Source: Epiperipatus broadwayi
Taxonomy: Eukaryota > Onychophora > Udeonychophora > Euonychophora > Peripatidae
Length of the DNA stretch: 64,000 nucleotides
Direction: 5' to 3'
Assembly: GCA_028023455.1 (NCBI GenBank)
Contig: JAQFVV010006221.1
Coordinates: 11,207,473-11,271,472 of the forward strand
Shown here piece by piece: positions 9,854 to 21,545 of this stretch. Under the pieces are notes generated by a model, which worked only from the letters and a program-made list of their open reading frames with translations, was not told the origin of the DNA and searched no databases. Both the position numbers and the translations under genes were made by a program. How positions within the stretch are numbered: position 1 is the first letter of the stretch; each line of letters starts with the position of its first letter.

Positions 9854-11644
9854 TTATTTTTTATGTGTTCTTCTGTGGATATCAACACCAGCTAAATATA
9901 CCTGCTGTTGTGGTGTTGAAGTTAAAGCAACTGAACGCAATTGTCTATCCAAGTGTGTGTCCGTTGGAGTTCCTGTTATTTGGAGGTCAGAGTTATTAGA
10001 TTTTATTTTATTTTTAAATGGAGTGGATTGCTTTGTTGGAGCATGATTCATTGGTGATTTACATTTTATAGCGGTAGATTGATTATTATTATCTTGAATC
10101 GATTCAGTTACATCAATTCCCTTTTTTCTTTTTGCAATTTTTTTATTTTTTGTTACTAATTGAAACGGAATGGAATCTTCTGCGAAAATATCTTCAAGCT
10201 CACTTGATGAGGATGAGCTAATATTCTCATCATCAAGTTCTGAGTTACTAATTATTGGTACATCAAGGTGTATTGGTATTGATTGTTTGTCAGAGATAAT
10301 CAAGGTTGATGAATCCCGGGTTTGTGGTAACTCCGTTTGGGTATTATCATTATCTCCTGTTTGACTTAAAGTTGGTGTTATTTTGATGTTGATATTTTCA
10401 TTATATTTTGTTGTATTTAATTGGCTCCAGCAACGATGTGTTCTGGAGTGTTTTAATCCACATTTTTGACATACTTTGGTAGGGCATTCTTGTATTAATT
10501 GCGATCGTTGTTTGCAATGAAACACTGGGGTGGTAAACCTCTGAAAGTGACGATTGCTGGTGAGATGTCTGTTTCATGTACAGTTGGTATATCACTAGGT
10601 GTAACATTCTTGTTTAATGTTATGCTAAACATCGCAATATTTAAAAATACTGGGATAACTGCATTTTTATCAAGCAGATATTTAAAGTTTGTTATTTTCT
10701 CGTATTTTGAAAGAATTAATTGCAAATCAATTTCTTTAAAATCAACGTGGCAGTTTTTGATTCTTCCTTGTAGAGATTTGTGGTCGATCCATATCGATGT
10801 AACAAAGGATTCTTGAGTTCAAAAATTTAATATTATTTTTGAAAATATTCCTTTGCGTTTTATTATGGAATTCTATGCATAAATTTCTATTATTAGGATG
10901 GTATAATATTTTATAAATAAATGTCCATAATTTTTTTTTCATCAAAAGTTGATAAAATTCATCCATAGGAAATTTAAATAAATCACATTCCGTGTTTGTA
11001 ACTGCCATTATTAACGTTTTCTCACTATAAAATTTTTGGAATGATCTAAAAAGACTTTGGGGTATGGTTTGGTTAAAATTATTTGTGTACTGAGCATATA
11101 ATTCCGAAGTAATTAATTGGGTATCATCTGGAATTATATTTACATTATTTTGTTCGTCTTCGTTATCATTTTCTAAGCCTAATACTTCTGTTAAGTATTC
11201 AGTTGAATTCTGCACGTTACTGGTAATATTATCGGCATGAGATTTAACTGCTCTAGCATACGAATTATTTTCTTTTATTTGATTTTCCTTCAGATCTTGT
11301 TTGAAACAGTGTTGATTATTGTCTGATTCTTGCATAAGGTTATTAGCATTAATATTATTAGTTGTTTTCAGTAATTCTGGGAAACTGTCCATGTTTTCGA
11401 TAGACTCTTGCATGCTCGTTTGAACGTTAACAGAGCCGAACGTTTTCTTAGGTTTCATTATCTTCGCTTGCGGTTTCACTTGATTGCTAGTTTGAATTGT
11501 GTTATTCGATTTGTTTTGGTTATTGATTGTAATTTGAACATCTTCACTTTGAAATGATGAATTATTATTAGACATAACAGAATTATTTGTAGGCTCACTT
11601 ACGTTTGTCATTTGATTTAGAAGCAACGAGTCTTTCGACTCCAT
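9854..11644 (-). pseudogene. LINE ORF1, gag-like, two zinc knuckles, frameshifted
   Basis: ORF1 opens with ATG at 11644 (MESKDSLLLNQ), about 200 bp inside the element. The first 270 residues are polar, rich in Asn/Ser/Gln and probably disordered. A folded region follows (TLIMAVTNTECDLFKFPMDEF). The frame shifts near 10815 and again near 10515, where one T appears missing from a T run. The restored order gives two Cys clusters, CFHCKQRSQLIQEC and CQKCGLKHSRTHRC, i.e. CCHC-type knuckles, the first lacking its His. Such ORF1 proteins bind the LINE RNA and form ribonucleoprotein particles. The tail (10300-9854) is acidic then basic and of unknown role. Confidence 0.7.
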
Positions 11645-11833
11645 AGTTATAGAACAGATAAATTAAATCTGTCAGATTTTAAAAAAGGAAGTAGATTTTA
11701 CCTACCTAATTGTTTATTCCAGTGTAATAAACTATAATGATAAAAGTATCAACCACAAGTAGACTCAAATAGTAGAATTTCAATGAAAATTTTAAAATTA
11801 TTTTGGAGCCAAAACGACATGCTTGTGAGGCAT

Positions 11834-11846
11834 GGTGGCCATCTTG
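11834..11846 (-). promoter_or_regulatory. YY1-like motif at LINE 5' end
   Basis: The first 13 bases of the element on the minus strand read CAAGATGGCCACC, directly next to the TAC array. The core AAGATGGC is the YY1 recognition core, which is also found at the very 5' end of mammalian L1, where it positions transcription start. Function here is inferred from sequence and position only. Confidence 0.4.
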
Positions 11847-11983
<137 letters not shown>

Positions 11984-12169
11984 ATTTCAATAAAGGCTTT
12001 ATTGATCTCAATGGTTTACATAAGTTTACATCTAGAAAATTTGAAATTTAACATATAATGAATAATATTAGAGTAAACACATATAAATGAATTTAGTGGT
12101 TACACTTTGTGGTTAATGGACTATAATAATATAAAAAATAAAAAAGCAAAAATAATCAGAGTTCTAAAG

Positions 12170-13065
12170 TTTGAGGAGCTGCAAAATAATCATTTCAAAA
12201 ATTAAAACGATATATAATAAACTACTTTGGGCCAGAAAAACAGTAGCAATTTCCACAAAAAAACTTAGCCAACCCCTCATAAAAATGGGCTTGGCTTGCA
12301 CAACATCAATATTTTTATACAAAAGTTAAGGAACTCAATAATCACAATACTTTCCAAATATCCAAAAATTAACCACTTTCTAGAATTTACTCCAACAGAT
12401 AGACCACCTCCAAAAGGTTCCTTTTTCACCAACATTATATACCAATGCAAAACCACAGACAAGATTCCAGAACAGTATTTGCATAAGTATTCATACTGGG
12501 ATATTTATGGTTTAATAAACAGAGAAGCAGATACTAATGTTATACAACCTATGCTAGGAATTAACAACAAGAGACTACTCAAGGAATATAAAAAATGGGC
12601 TCTAGAGCCCAAATACTTTGATTTTATCATGAAAATCAATTTCATTGCCTGCCATCAAGCAGAAGAGACACTGGACCACTTTATTTATCAATGTGTAGCA
12701 CTTAACCAAACATGACAGATGATGTGTAACACTTACAGAAAAACGGGTACAATCATTAATCACATAATAGCTGCTTTTCAGGGAAGATCAATACCTAGCA
12801 TTAGGGCAGCCACATTTGTTCTATATGTGTACTGGTGCACCCGATGTACTTTCTTAATTGGCAATAACACCAGATGACACCCAGCTACATTTAGCAACAA
12901 ACTGCTACACATTCGAAATAGATATAAAATAATAACCAACTCCCACTTATATGCAGCAACATGGTCATTGTTAAAACAACCATCAATGCTGTGAATGCTG
13001 CAAAGAAAACTCTCATACAACTAACATTCAAAGTGACATGTGAAAAAAACTAAATAAGCTTCTCA
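12170..13065 (+). pseudogene. LINE ORF2 C-terminal fragment (L1/Tx1-like)
   Basis: Translation from about 12170 gives KLLWARKTVAISTKKLSQPLIKMGL, matching the thumb of the element at 5773-11846. The main open piece (12296-12715) continues with PTDRPPPKGSFF, YWDIYGLIN and WALEPKYFDFIMKINF, then a Cys/His cluster that has lost its first cysteines (AEETLDHFIYQC). Further blocks (RAATFVLYVYWCTRCTFLI, AATWSLLKQPSM) run to about 12995. The fragment ends in a short (ATT)n tail at 13066-13086. It is 5'-truncated and dead. It lies in opposite orientation to the neighbouring element and just beyond the TAC array. Confidence 0.75.
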
Positions 13066-13303
13066 AATATTATTATTATTATTATATTCTTTTTGATTTT
13101 TTTTTATCTTGTTTTAGAATTTTTTTTATCTTAGTTTTTTATCTTTGTTGGAATTTTTTTTTTAAATTTGATTCATTTTATTCTTTTTGGTTTTATTTTT
13201 ATCTTTACTTTTGATTCTTAATTATCTTACTTTTTAATCTCTGTTGGAATTTTAATTAGTTTTAATTTGTTTGTTTGTTTTTAAAACTTTACATTTTATT
13301 ATT

Positions 13304-14237
13304 ATGGATAAATGTAATTCTTGTCATTTAGCTCTTTCTTTTGGTGAAAATTTTATAACTTGTCTGGGTTGTAATGGAAATGTTCATTTTAAATGTAGTA
13401 CAGTAAGTGAAAAGACATTTAAAAATATGTCATCTACAAATAAAGCATTATGGAGGTGTAAAAATTGTAGAGCAGGAACTAATTTAAATTTGACTTTAAA
13501 TGATGGATCTAGTTCTGATTCCTTGTCTAATTCTTTAGATAATAATTCTAGTCTTGAATTACTTCAGCAGATGAATAGAAAACTTGATATGCTGCCTGTT
13601 TTACAGAATAATATTGATTCCTTATCTCAATCTTTTGCTAAACTTACTTTAGAACTTGAATTAGTTCAAAATAATATAAAAATATTGATTAGAGAATTTA
13701 ATGAAATGCAAAAAAAAGTAAAAGCACAAGATTCTTTGTTATGTAATTTGAAAAAAGAAGTATTTTATTTAAAGCAGCAAAGATTAGAAAACAATATTGA
13801 AATTGTTGGTGTTGAATATGGTAATGAAGAAAATTTATTTAATATTGTTGAAAATATAGCTAAAAAATTAGAATTGCCAGACTTTAATAAAAATTATATT
13901 AATTCTATTTATAGATTAAAATATGGAGGTAGTTTTAGGCCTGTAATAAAAATTAATTTTGTTAGTAAAATGGTAAGAGATTTATTTTTGTTAGGAGGTA
14001 AAAGAATTAAATTATATCTATCTGATGTTTTGCCTATTGCTACAGCTGATAAGTGTATATATTTGAAATGAAGATTTGTTGCCTGAAAATAGGAAATTAT
14101 TTTGGAAAGTTCGTTCAATGGCTAAAGAAAATGAGTATAGGTTTGTTTGGATTAAAGATGGGAAAATTTGGTTGAGGAAAGATACTGGGGATAGGGCAAT
14201 TAGGATTCGTTCTGAATCGGATTTGTCTAATTTATGA
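13304..14237 (+). pseudogene. LINE ORF1: PHD finger, coiled coil, FP25K-like C-domain
   Basis: The ATG at 13304 is chosen because the PHD finger starts at residue 4: Cys4-Cys7, Cys20-Cys23, His28-Cys31, Cys52-Cys55, with the typical Trp two residues before the last pair (W50). Residues about 85-160 are Leu/Asn-rich with heptad spacing, a likely coiled coil for trimer or multimer formation. From NNIEIVGVEYGNEENLF on, the protein resembles the FP25K-type C-domain of LINE ORF1s. A single extra A near 14064 (TTGAAATGAA) stops the frame; the domain resumes in the next frame (PENRKLFWKVRSMAKEN, then KDGKIWLRKDTGD) and ends at TGA 14235-14237. ORF1 proteins coat LINE RNA. Confidence 0.85.
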
Positions 14238-17113
14238 CATGGATTATCTTTTAAAAATATTGTTACGGAAAAAGATAATTTGGCTATTGAAAATCTTAAG
14301 ATTTTTCATATAAATATTCGTAGTGTGAGGAAACACCTTGATGAGTTAATTCTTTTACATTCACTTGATTATTCATTTGATATTATAATTTTGTCTGAGA
14401 TCTGGATTAAGGAATGTGAAAAAGGACTGTATGAGTTAGAGGGATATACATCAATTATTAATTCTAGAATTAATAATAGGTCAGGTGGAGTTTTAGTTTA
14501 TTATAAATCAGTGCTTTGTGTGACTTCAATTGATGCAGTTTTTGATTCTTCTGAATGTCTTGTTTTAAATTGTATTTTAGGTTCAGACAAATTAACACTT
14601 ATTGCTCTATATAGGTCTTGCAGTCATACAGTTGAAAGCTTTAGTGATGAATTTGATGATTTGCTTACTAAATTAAATGATAAATTCATTATTCTTGTTG
14701 GTGACTTGAACATTGATATTTCTGGTGAAATTTCTGTTGCTGCTCAACATTATTTAAATATGCTGTCACTTTTTGGATTTATTCAATATTTATTTCATCC
14801 TACACATGTTACATCTTCATCATCTTCACTTATTGATCATGTCTTTGCTAGATGTCCTGAAAATATTCTTTTGAAAACATCTTTTTTGGATTGGTGTCTT
14901 ACAGATCACAGAGGAATTGTTGTTACTTTTAAAAAGAATTTTTCTCATAGTAAAAAGTGTTTTAAACTTTTATCTCATGATCGTTTGCAATCCTTAATTA
15001 CTAAATATGATTGGAATTTAATCTTTGAGTTGAATGGTGTAAATTGTGCATTTTCATTCTTTGTTGACAAGATGAAGGAGTTTGTAGATTATTGTTCTTT
15101 TATAAAACATATAAAAAGAAAGATCTGAAGAGACATGATTGGATTACAAATGAGTTAATATCAAAAGTTAACAGTAAGAATAAATTGTACAAGCTTTTCA
15201 AAAAGTTTCCTGTTAATGAAGATTTAAAAATTCAGCTAAAGATTCTTGATAAAGAAATAAAGAAAGATATAGTCAAAGCTAAATTGATTTTTTATTCTAC
15301 TCAAATTGATTCTTTAAAATCAACTAAATTAAGCAACTGTTGGACTGTTGTTAAAAAAATTTATTTTTAAAGAAGGATTTTCACAAATTTCTAGACTAAA
15401 GATTAATGAAATATCTATTGATGTTTTAAATAATTCAAAACTAATAGCTGATCATTTCAATCAATATTTTGTACATTGTGTGGAATTGTTAATGAATAGT
15501 TTTGACAATAATTGCAGTTCTCATGTTTTTCAATATGAGAAATCTATCCTGAATTCTTTTGTTTTTAAAGAGATTGAAGATTGTGAAATTTTAGATTCTC
15601 TTTATAAAATGAGACATAAGAAATGTATTGGTTTGGATTGTATTTCTGTAAAAATATTAATTGAAAATGTTTCCATTCTTTTACCAATTTTATCTTTTTT
15701 ATTTAATTCTTCTATTGATTCAGGTATATTTCCAGATTGTTTAAAATCTGCTGTTGTTACACCTATTTTTAAGAGTAGCAATAGGGAATGTTTGGAAAAC
15801 TACAGGCCAATTTCTATTTTATCAACATTGTCTCAAATTTTGGAAATGTGTGTAAAAAACAGAATTGTTTTGTTTTTTCAAAAATATAATTTATTTTCAA
15901 ACAATCAATTTGGATTTTTGCCAGGAAGATCTACAGAACTGGCTTTATCTGAACATGTTTCAATCATCACTGAATCTTTAGAAAAAGGTTACAAAACTAT
16001 AGGCATTTATTTAGATTTGCAGAAAACATTTGACTGTGTTCCACATGATATATTAATAATTAAGTTACACCATTGTGGCATAAGGAGTACTATGCTTGAA
16101 TGGTTTAAATCTAAGTAATAGAAGCCAATTTGTGAAAATTAATAATTTTTTGAGTGATTCTGAAATAATTAGATATGGAGTTCCTCAAGGTTCAGTCCTG
16201 GGACCATTGTTATTTACTGTTTATATTAATGATCTGCTTGATCTTTCTCTTCATTCTAACATTTTTTGTTTTGCAGATGATACTGCTTTGGTTACTTCAG
16301 CAGTTTCATATAGTTTACTTGAGAAACTTGTGAATGAAGATTTATTTAAAATTACACAATGGATGAACAATAACAAATTATTGCTAAATATTAATAAATG
16401 TAATTACATAATGTATTCTCTTAACAACATTCCAGCAAAAGACTTGTTAATTCAATTGCCTTATGTTAATAAAACGTCTTGTCAGAAAATTACCAGGACT
16501 TCAACAATTTCTTACTTTGGCTTGGTTTTGGATGAGTATTTACATTGGGATAAACATATTCTTTGGCTTCAAGTAAAATTAAGAAAACTTAATTTTCTTT
16601 TTTATAGATTAAGAGATTGTTTGAATAAATCTGTCCTATTAAGTATATATAAACAAATTTTCTTAAGCAGACTTTGTTATGGTATAACATTATGGGTTGG
16701 CACTGCAGCATATTTTTTGAAGTCGTTGCAAACACTACAAAATTTTACGTTAAGAATTATTTTGGTTAAACCTTTGTATTTGCCAAGACTTGAATTATTT
16801 AAGTGTGCTTGAGTTTTAACTATTCAGCAATTATTTTTAGTGAATATTTTGTGTTATTATATTAAATACAAAGGAATGAATAAAAATAATTCTTCGTCAA
16901 TAATGGTGACTAGATCAAATGATTTTGATTTATTATTTGAACCAGTGAACTTTAAAACAGACATCAGAAATGTTATCTTGGTCCAAGATTTTATAATATT
17001 TTTATAAGAAACATAGTATTTAATGTTAATGACCTATCAAGGAAAACTTTGAGAAAATTCATTATGAACTGGATTATAATTGATGATAATCGAAAACTTT
17101 TTATTTTTATTTA
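14238..17113 (+). pseudogene. LINE ORF2: APE endonuclease and reverse transcriptase
   Basis: Endonuclease (numbering from 14280): HINIRS with Asn12, catalytic Glu40 (LSEIW), LVGDLNID (139-146), SLIDHVFA (183-190), LTDHRG (207-212, catalytic Asp-His). RT: NYRPISILSTLSQILE, NQFGFLPGRSTELAL, motif A IYLDLQKTFDCVPHDIL (about 16006-16056), motif B YGVPQGSVLGPLLF, catalytic FADD (about 16270). All active residues are kept. Frame breaks lie near 15110, 15355 and 16115; a TGA at 16810-16812 is a point nonsense, after which coding continues (VLTIQQLFLVNILCYY) with one more shift near 17000. Three of the breaks touch A/T runs. The start is discussed under findings: there is no usable in-frame ATG between the ORF1 stop and the first catalytic residue. 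Confidence 0.85.
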
Positions 17114-17170
17114 ATAATTTTATTGTATATTAATGTTTTTTATTTTATTTGCACATGTATTTTTGTTAAG

Positions 17171-17200
17171 CTCCATGCGTGATTTGTTTATCACAAGGAG
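17171..17200 (+). promoter_or_regulatory. LINE 3' UTR hairpin
   Basis: CTCC-atgc-GTGA-tttgttta... TCAC-aa-GGAG forms a two-part stem just before the AATAAATT tail. CR1/Jockey-type elements use a 3' structure plus short tail repeats for recognition by their RT. The role here is inferred. Confidence 0.45.
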
Positions 17201-17230
17201 ATTATATGTTTAATAAATTAAATTAAATTA

Positions 17231-19859
17231 TTATCATCATCATTATCATCATCATCAGCAGCAGCCAATTTCATTTTCAAATATCAGATTACTACCTTCT
17301 AAAGCCACTCTCCTTATCATTTTTAAAGTTGATTCATCGTGTTTATTACAATTCATGATGACCATTAGTTATGGCTTCAATAATAGTTTTCACACACCCT
17401 GACCCATTTTATAGATATCACATGACAACAATATTTCATTTTTTTTATTAATGATGAATTTCTTTTTACTTCTGCTTTCTGATATTTATGGTTTTTCACC
17501 TTTTTAACCACTTGTCATTTCATTTTTACTTTTACAAACTTTGACATGGTTATCAAATAATTCATCTTCCAATTTCATGCAAATGTTCTCACTTGAATGT
17601 GATCTATTGTTGTAAGTATCTTAATTAAAGGATATCATGGAATGGTAATTTAATTCTATAACCTGTTCTAATATTATGTGTTTTCAATCTCCAATTCCTC
17701 TCTTTGTACATCATCTGGGATATGAGGTTATAATTTATATTTGTTTGTCATGACTCTAAACATACACTCTAATGAGCATTCACAGACACATTCACACATT
17801 TAATCAGCCTTCTAATAAACCCAACTGATGTTCAGTCAAGAACTATCAGGTATTTACCATAATGATCAATGGAACATAGAGATTAGCCATATATTTTTTC
17901 CTCATGTGAATAAGATGAACATTTGGAGTGGACATTGGAAATCTGCTGTGCTTAGTTTTTTAAGCCCTTAAAAATGAATCATAGAATGCCCTTTTATTAT
18001 TAAGTAAAGCTTAATACTAGTAAGTAAAAATCTAAGAAGAACTTCATATATACTTCATATCAAGTAATAATAGTAGTAGAACACAGTTGTATAGTCATGC
18101 CGAATTACTTTTTCCAAAGAACTGGCTTATAAATAATCTTTATATCTAGATAATTTAATCAATTTTTGAAAAGATAATATATTTTGCCAAATCAGTTGAT
18201 TATTCCAAATAGAATGTGAAACTTAAAACAGTGGTCTATTAAACTGACTAATGAATCCTTTTGTATTTATATAACACTCAAACAGTTTAATGTCCTCTAA
18301 ACAATGAAATTTATTTGGAATTTGAATTATAAAAGTTAAAAAATATTGATGCTTAAGGCATGCAGTGATTTGTTTATTTAATGAAGTCTATTGATATTTT
18401 AAACACCATACACTAAAAATACATAAAACTAATAAAAATTTAATGATTTTTAAATTAATTCGGAGATTATTTTTACTCAATCTTAAGATAGTCTAAGGTT
18501 TTTATTTTTAATTTTGCTACCAATTATCTGACATTGTTACTGGGGGTATCAGAATAACTAGAAACATGACTAGGCTCCTACAAATATGAAAGGACGTAAT
18601 CTGTCTGATGTTACTACCACAAATTTATCAATGAAGATAGAGGGTCCTGTTATGCAAGAGAATTTAATCTTGAATTTTAGTTTGACCCTTTTTACTGAGC
18701 CATATCTCATCAACTTATGACAAACTAAGATATATTTACCATAAGGAAGATTAAAATATCTGAGATTCATTTATTTATTTTGTGATGGAAACAAATCATT
18801 GATGAATGGCCGATCTTTGATTGATTTTTAGGGTCTATTACTAAGAATTAACAAAATACTTTTAATATATATAATTATAACCAAATATTTTTTTCTCTTT
18901 TCTGGGTAATTGTAATATATATGCAGACTGACCATGAATGAATATGACGTGAAAATGTCGAAAGTATACTTGATACAAGAAATATTATTAAAAGTTTATA
19001 TTTAAACTCTGTATTTATTTTACATTAATTATTAAATCTTATAAACAATAAAACTGAGTTTTTACAGATAAAATATTTAGTTAATGTCTTTTTTTATTTC
19101 AATTATACTGGCAAGATTAAAGTAAATAAAAAAAAATTATGTAACTAATATATCAATCATTTTCCTCTTTCTACTAAGATACTCGACTAATACTAAATTA
19201 CATTTGGTAAATAAAGCCATATGTCGGGCTTTTTAATTATTTCCGTCAACATTAGTTATCTGCCTAAACATCGGGTTACCCTTAACAACTCAATAGCAGG
19301 ATTTTGTTTCTTTGCTCAAAAAAACCTTTATGCAACTCCTCCGAAGATTTATAGGTGTCACTGATCTATAATAAATCTTCAAGTACCGAATCAATGCATA
19401 TACGTTCAACAGATTTCTTTATATATACAAACACAATAAATAAATATAATTAGAAAATCATTTAAGCAATAAAATAGATATTTTTGATAAAATATCTAAT
19501 TAATCATTTTTCTAAAAATGTTACGCCAATATTATTAATTGCATTTTTATTTTTCAACTCAGGTAGTCGGCTCCTCCATAATTACACATATAAAATAAAG
19601 CAATTCACATATATATATAATGCTCGACATTAATTATATATTAAAAGTTGTGGCTCCGTCTTACATCATTTCAAAGAACTATCTCCAAGCATTATAATTT
19701 ATTATTCTACTCTTCAAACATTCATACTTCCTAATTTTTTTTTAATAATCAATTTCTTTTTTTCCTATATATCTTACAACTAATAGACTTTTTTTTTTAT
19801 ATCAATAATAAAAACAATCTTCAAATTATTTCTTTATATTTGCTTGTTATATTTTATAG
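17231..19859. other. Unassigned AT-rich DNA
   Basis: A short (ATC/ATT)n stretch at 17231-17262 abuts the LINE tail. Around 18935-18975 there is a small hairpin-like segment, GACGTGAAAATGTCGAAAG. The 66-codon minus frame at 18570-18770 has no recognisable domain. Nothing else was identified. Confidence 0.5.
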
Positions 19860-20327
19860 CAGGGGTGGGCTCGGGGGCTGCAGAGGTTGGTGAAGGGCCA
19901 TATTGGGGACCATTTTGTCAAAGCGAAGGGCCGCAGCTTTTTTCATGACACAATAAACACACTATTTTATTTCTTGTATTACCAAAGAACTATTTGTTTG
20001 TCCATTCTTCATTAAACACATGACATTCATCACCGATTTTACATTTTTTCGGTGGGTTCATGGTTTCACTAAAATTGGAAATGTATATATTTGCTCATGC
20101 AAAGACAAAATTGAAATTAACTAGATTAACTGGAAAAGCACTGCACACCATATCTGCACTGCACATGTGTATTGATGTGGCCATCCTAGTGGAAAATATG
20201 AGATGAATCTTCAGCCGCATATGGAAAGGATATCTCAGTTCAAGGTGGATTTTGATTTCTTGGCGGGTTGCATAAAAACTCTTAGTGGGCCACATATGAC
20301 CCTCGGGCTGCTATTTTCCCACCCCTG
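19860..20327. mobile_element. Non-autonomous hAT element, 468 bp
   Basis: Terminal inverted repeats CAGGGGTGGG (19860-19869) and CCCACCCCTG (20318-20327) are flanked by a perfect 8-bp direct repeat, TTTTATAG (19852-19859 and 20328-20335). An 8-bp TSD with CAGGGGTG ends is diagnostic of hAT. The sub-terminal sequence is GC-rich (gggccgcag, gaccctcggg). No transposase is encoded; the small frames on both strands are incidental. Confidence 0.93.
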
Positions 20328-20504
20328 TTTTATAGGAAATCCAACTGCTCTATCTGCATTAATTTTTAAATTGATATTGTTTATTCACTCACAACACTGC
20401 TATTAAAAAAAAGTTGTTCAATTTAGGTTGACCTCAACTGCAAATATAAATGGATATTGTTAGTAATGTTGGATGTATTGTATATATTTAAGGGACTTAA
20501 ATTT

Positions 20505-20605
20505 CGAACTTTCAAGCTCCCTACATCTATCCAATTTATTTTATACAACTAATACACATGACCACATACATGTGAAAAAGATAAATATATTAAGTTTAGT
20601 ATAAA
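20505..20605 (-). repeat. Family C repeat, partial copy
   Basis: Reverse complement reads ...cacatgtatgtggtcatgtg, ttgtataaaataaattggat, agggagcttgaaag, matching the 3' part of the family C copies at 26623, 58301 and 58640. Only about 100 bp is preserved. Confidence 0.7.
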
Positions 20606-20670
20606 CAATATACATATATTTAAATATTGTATATATGTTTATAAATATATTAAATCACAAATTTTAGTTT

Positions 20671-21062
20671 AATAACGTGAAAGGCTAAAACTTTTGACAG
20701 ATGGGTCTTAAAAATGCTTATAAGACAACCAATCAGATGTAATAATGACTGCACAGGGAACTCTCAATTCAAACACAAGGCAAAGATTTTAAGAGAAAAA
20801 GATGGTCCCACCTTTTTCTCTACTTAAATTTATATATAAACAAGCCAGACTCAAGCATTTTGAACTAAGAGTGTGAAGCTTTAAACACCACATTTAATTC
20901 ACTAAATATTATATATAAATAAACAACGTGAAATCTTTCGATTTACTACAAGTAATTTTCAAATCTAATGAAATGATAGTAACAAATGTAAATTTATTAA
21001 TTCATTAAACACAAGAAAATGATATAATAATAATGTGAAAGACTAAACCTTTGACAGACGAT
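20671..21062. repeat. Pair of about 36-bp direct repeats bracketing a promoter-like segment
   Basis: taataacgtgaaaggctaaa...cttttgacagatg at 20671 recurs as taataatgtgaaagactaaa...cctttgacagacg at 21029. Between them lie CCAAT (20729-20733) and TATATAAA (20833-20840). This might be the remains of a terminal-repeat element, but no TG...CA ends or target duplication were found. Confidence 0.3.
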
Positions 21063-21164
21063 TAATAATAGTCATTATTATATTTATCTAAAGGGGATGG
21101 CATCAAAGATGTGGGTTGAATTAATTTTGCACTTGTAATTCAAAATGAAATGATATATTTATAT

Positions 21165-21545
21165 ATGATTGGTTCAAAAAAAAAATTGAAGGACTCAGGA
21201 GGATTTGAACTAACCCTCATATATAAATATATCACATTTCTACTGTAAGTTACCTTTGACAGAATAGCTCAGTTGGTTAGAGTGTTTGCCTTAAAATTGA
21301 TATTCAAGAATCTAAAGATGCTAATTTGACTTCTAATTGAATACTGTCACTGTGCATATCAGGCCAGCCATACTTGAAGAAGAGTGGAGAATAATACTAC
21401 TCAAAACGTCATGTAATTACTAACCTGTTGTTTATTTGTGTGTAAGTTATTTGCATTTGGAAAGGTTAAATAAAGTTTAAAATTTTCTATACATTCAACA
21501 TTCACTCATAGATTACAAAAATAGTCCAACATATCATATCTAATA
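21165..21545 (+). mobile_element. SINE family A, copy 1
   Basis: The tRNA-like part reads atagctcagttggttagagt (A-box), but its B-box has decayed. A 3' body follows: a hairpin (GAGTGG 21382-21387 with CTACTC 21397-21402), then CAAAACGTC and the shared end ataaagtttaaaattttct...atagtccaacata. It is the most diverged of three copies. Confidence 0.7.

Larger units (their letters stand above)
5773..11846 (-). mobile_element. Near-full-length L1/Tx1-like LINE, about 6.07 kb
   Basis: In minus-strand order the element has: a 5' UTR of about 200 bp opening with CAAGATGGCCACC next to a TAC array; a gag-like ORF1 with zinc knuckles (11644-9854); an extra 178-codon frame (9770-9234); ORF2 with an APE-type endonuclease (9274-7781), RT with FMDD box (7764-7000) and a C-terminal Cys/His domain (6865-6023); and a 3' UTR ending at the second triplet array. 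The endonuclease start (KVNVRGINS) and the FMDD/FLGIPF pattern fit the L1/Tx1 group better than CR1 or RTE; the exact clade needs a tree. Length is normal for that group. Frame breaks are few and mostly single-base. Confidence 0.8.
13087..17230 (+). mobile_element. Young CR1/Jockey-superfamily LINE, about 4.1 kb
   Basis: Layout: a T-rich 5' region with repeated tttttatctt...gttggaattt units (about 13100-13255), ORF1 (13304-14237), ORF2 (14238-about 17113), a short 3' UTR with a conserved-looking hairpin and a terminal taataaattaaattaaatta tail (17210-17229). ORF1 has a PHD finger and a C-terminal fold like the baculovirus FP25K C-domain, a combination known from arthropod and other invertebrate LINEs of the CR1/Jockey superfamily (for example Kiri, Daphne and Jockey groups); the exact clade is not decided here. 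Only a handful of small indels and one nonsense codon break it, so it inserted recently. Confidence 0.85.

Noticed and set aside
17231-17262. CRISPR-like array from ATC repeats
   Set aside because: Simple trinucleotide repeat without spacers, in a eukaryotic context.
21235-21330. Functional tRNA gene (A-box and B-box in family A and B repeats)
   Set aside because: Acceptor and anticodon arms do not fold and each has a repeat-family body or tail, so these are SINEs.
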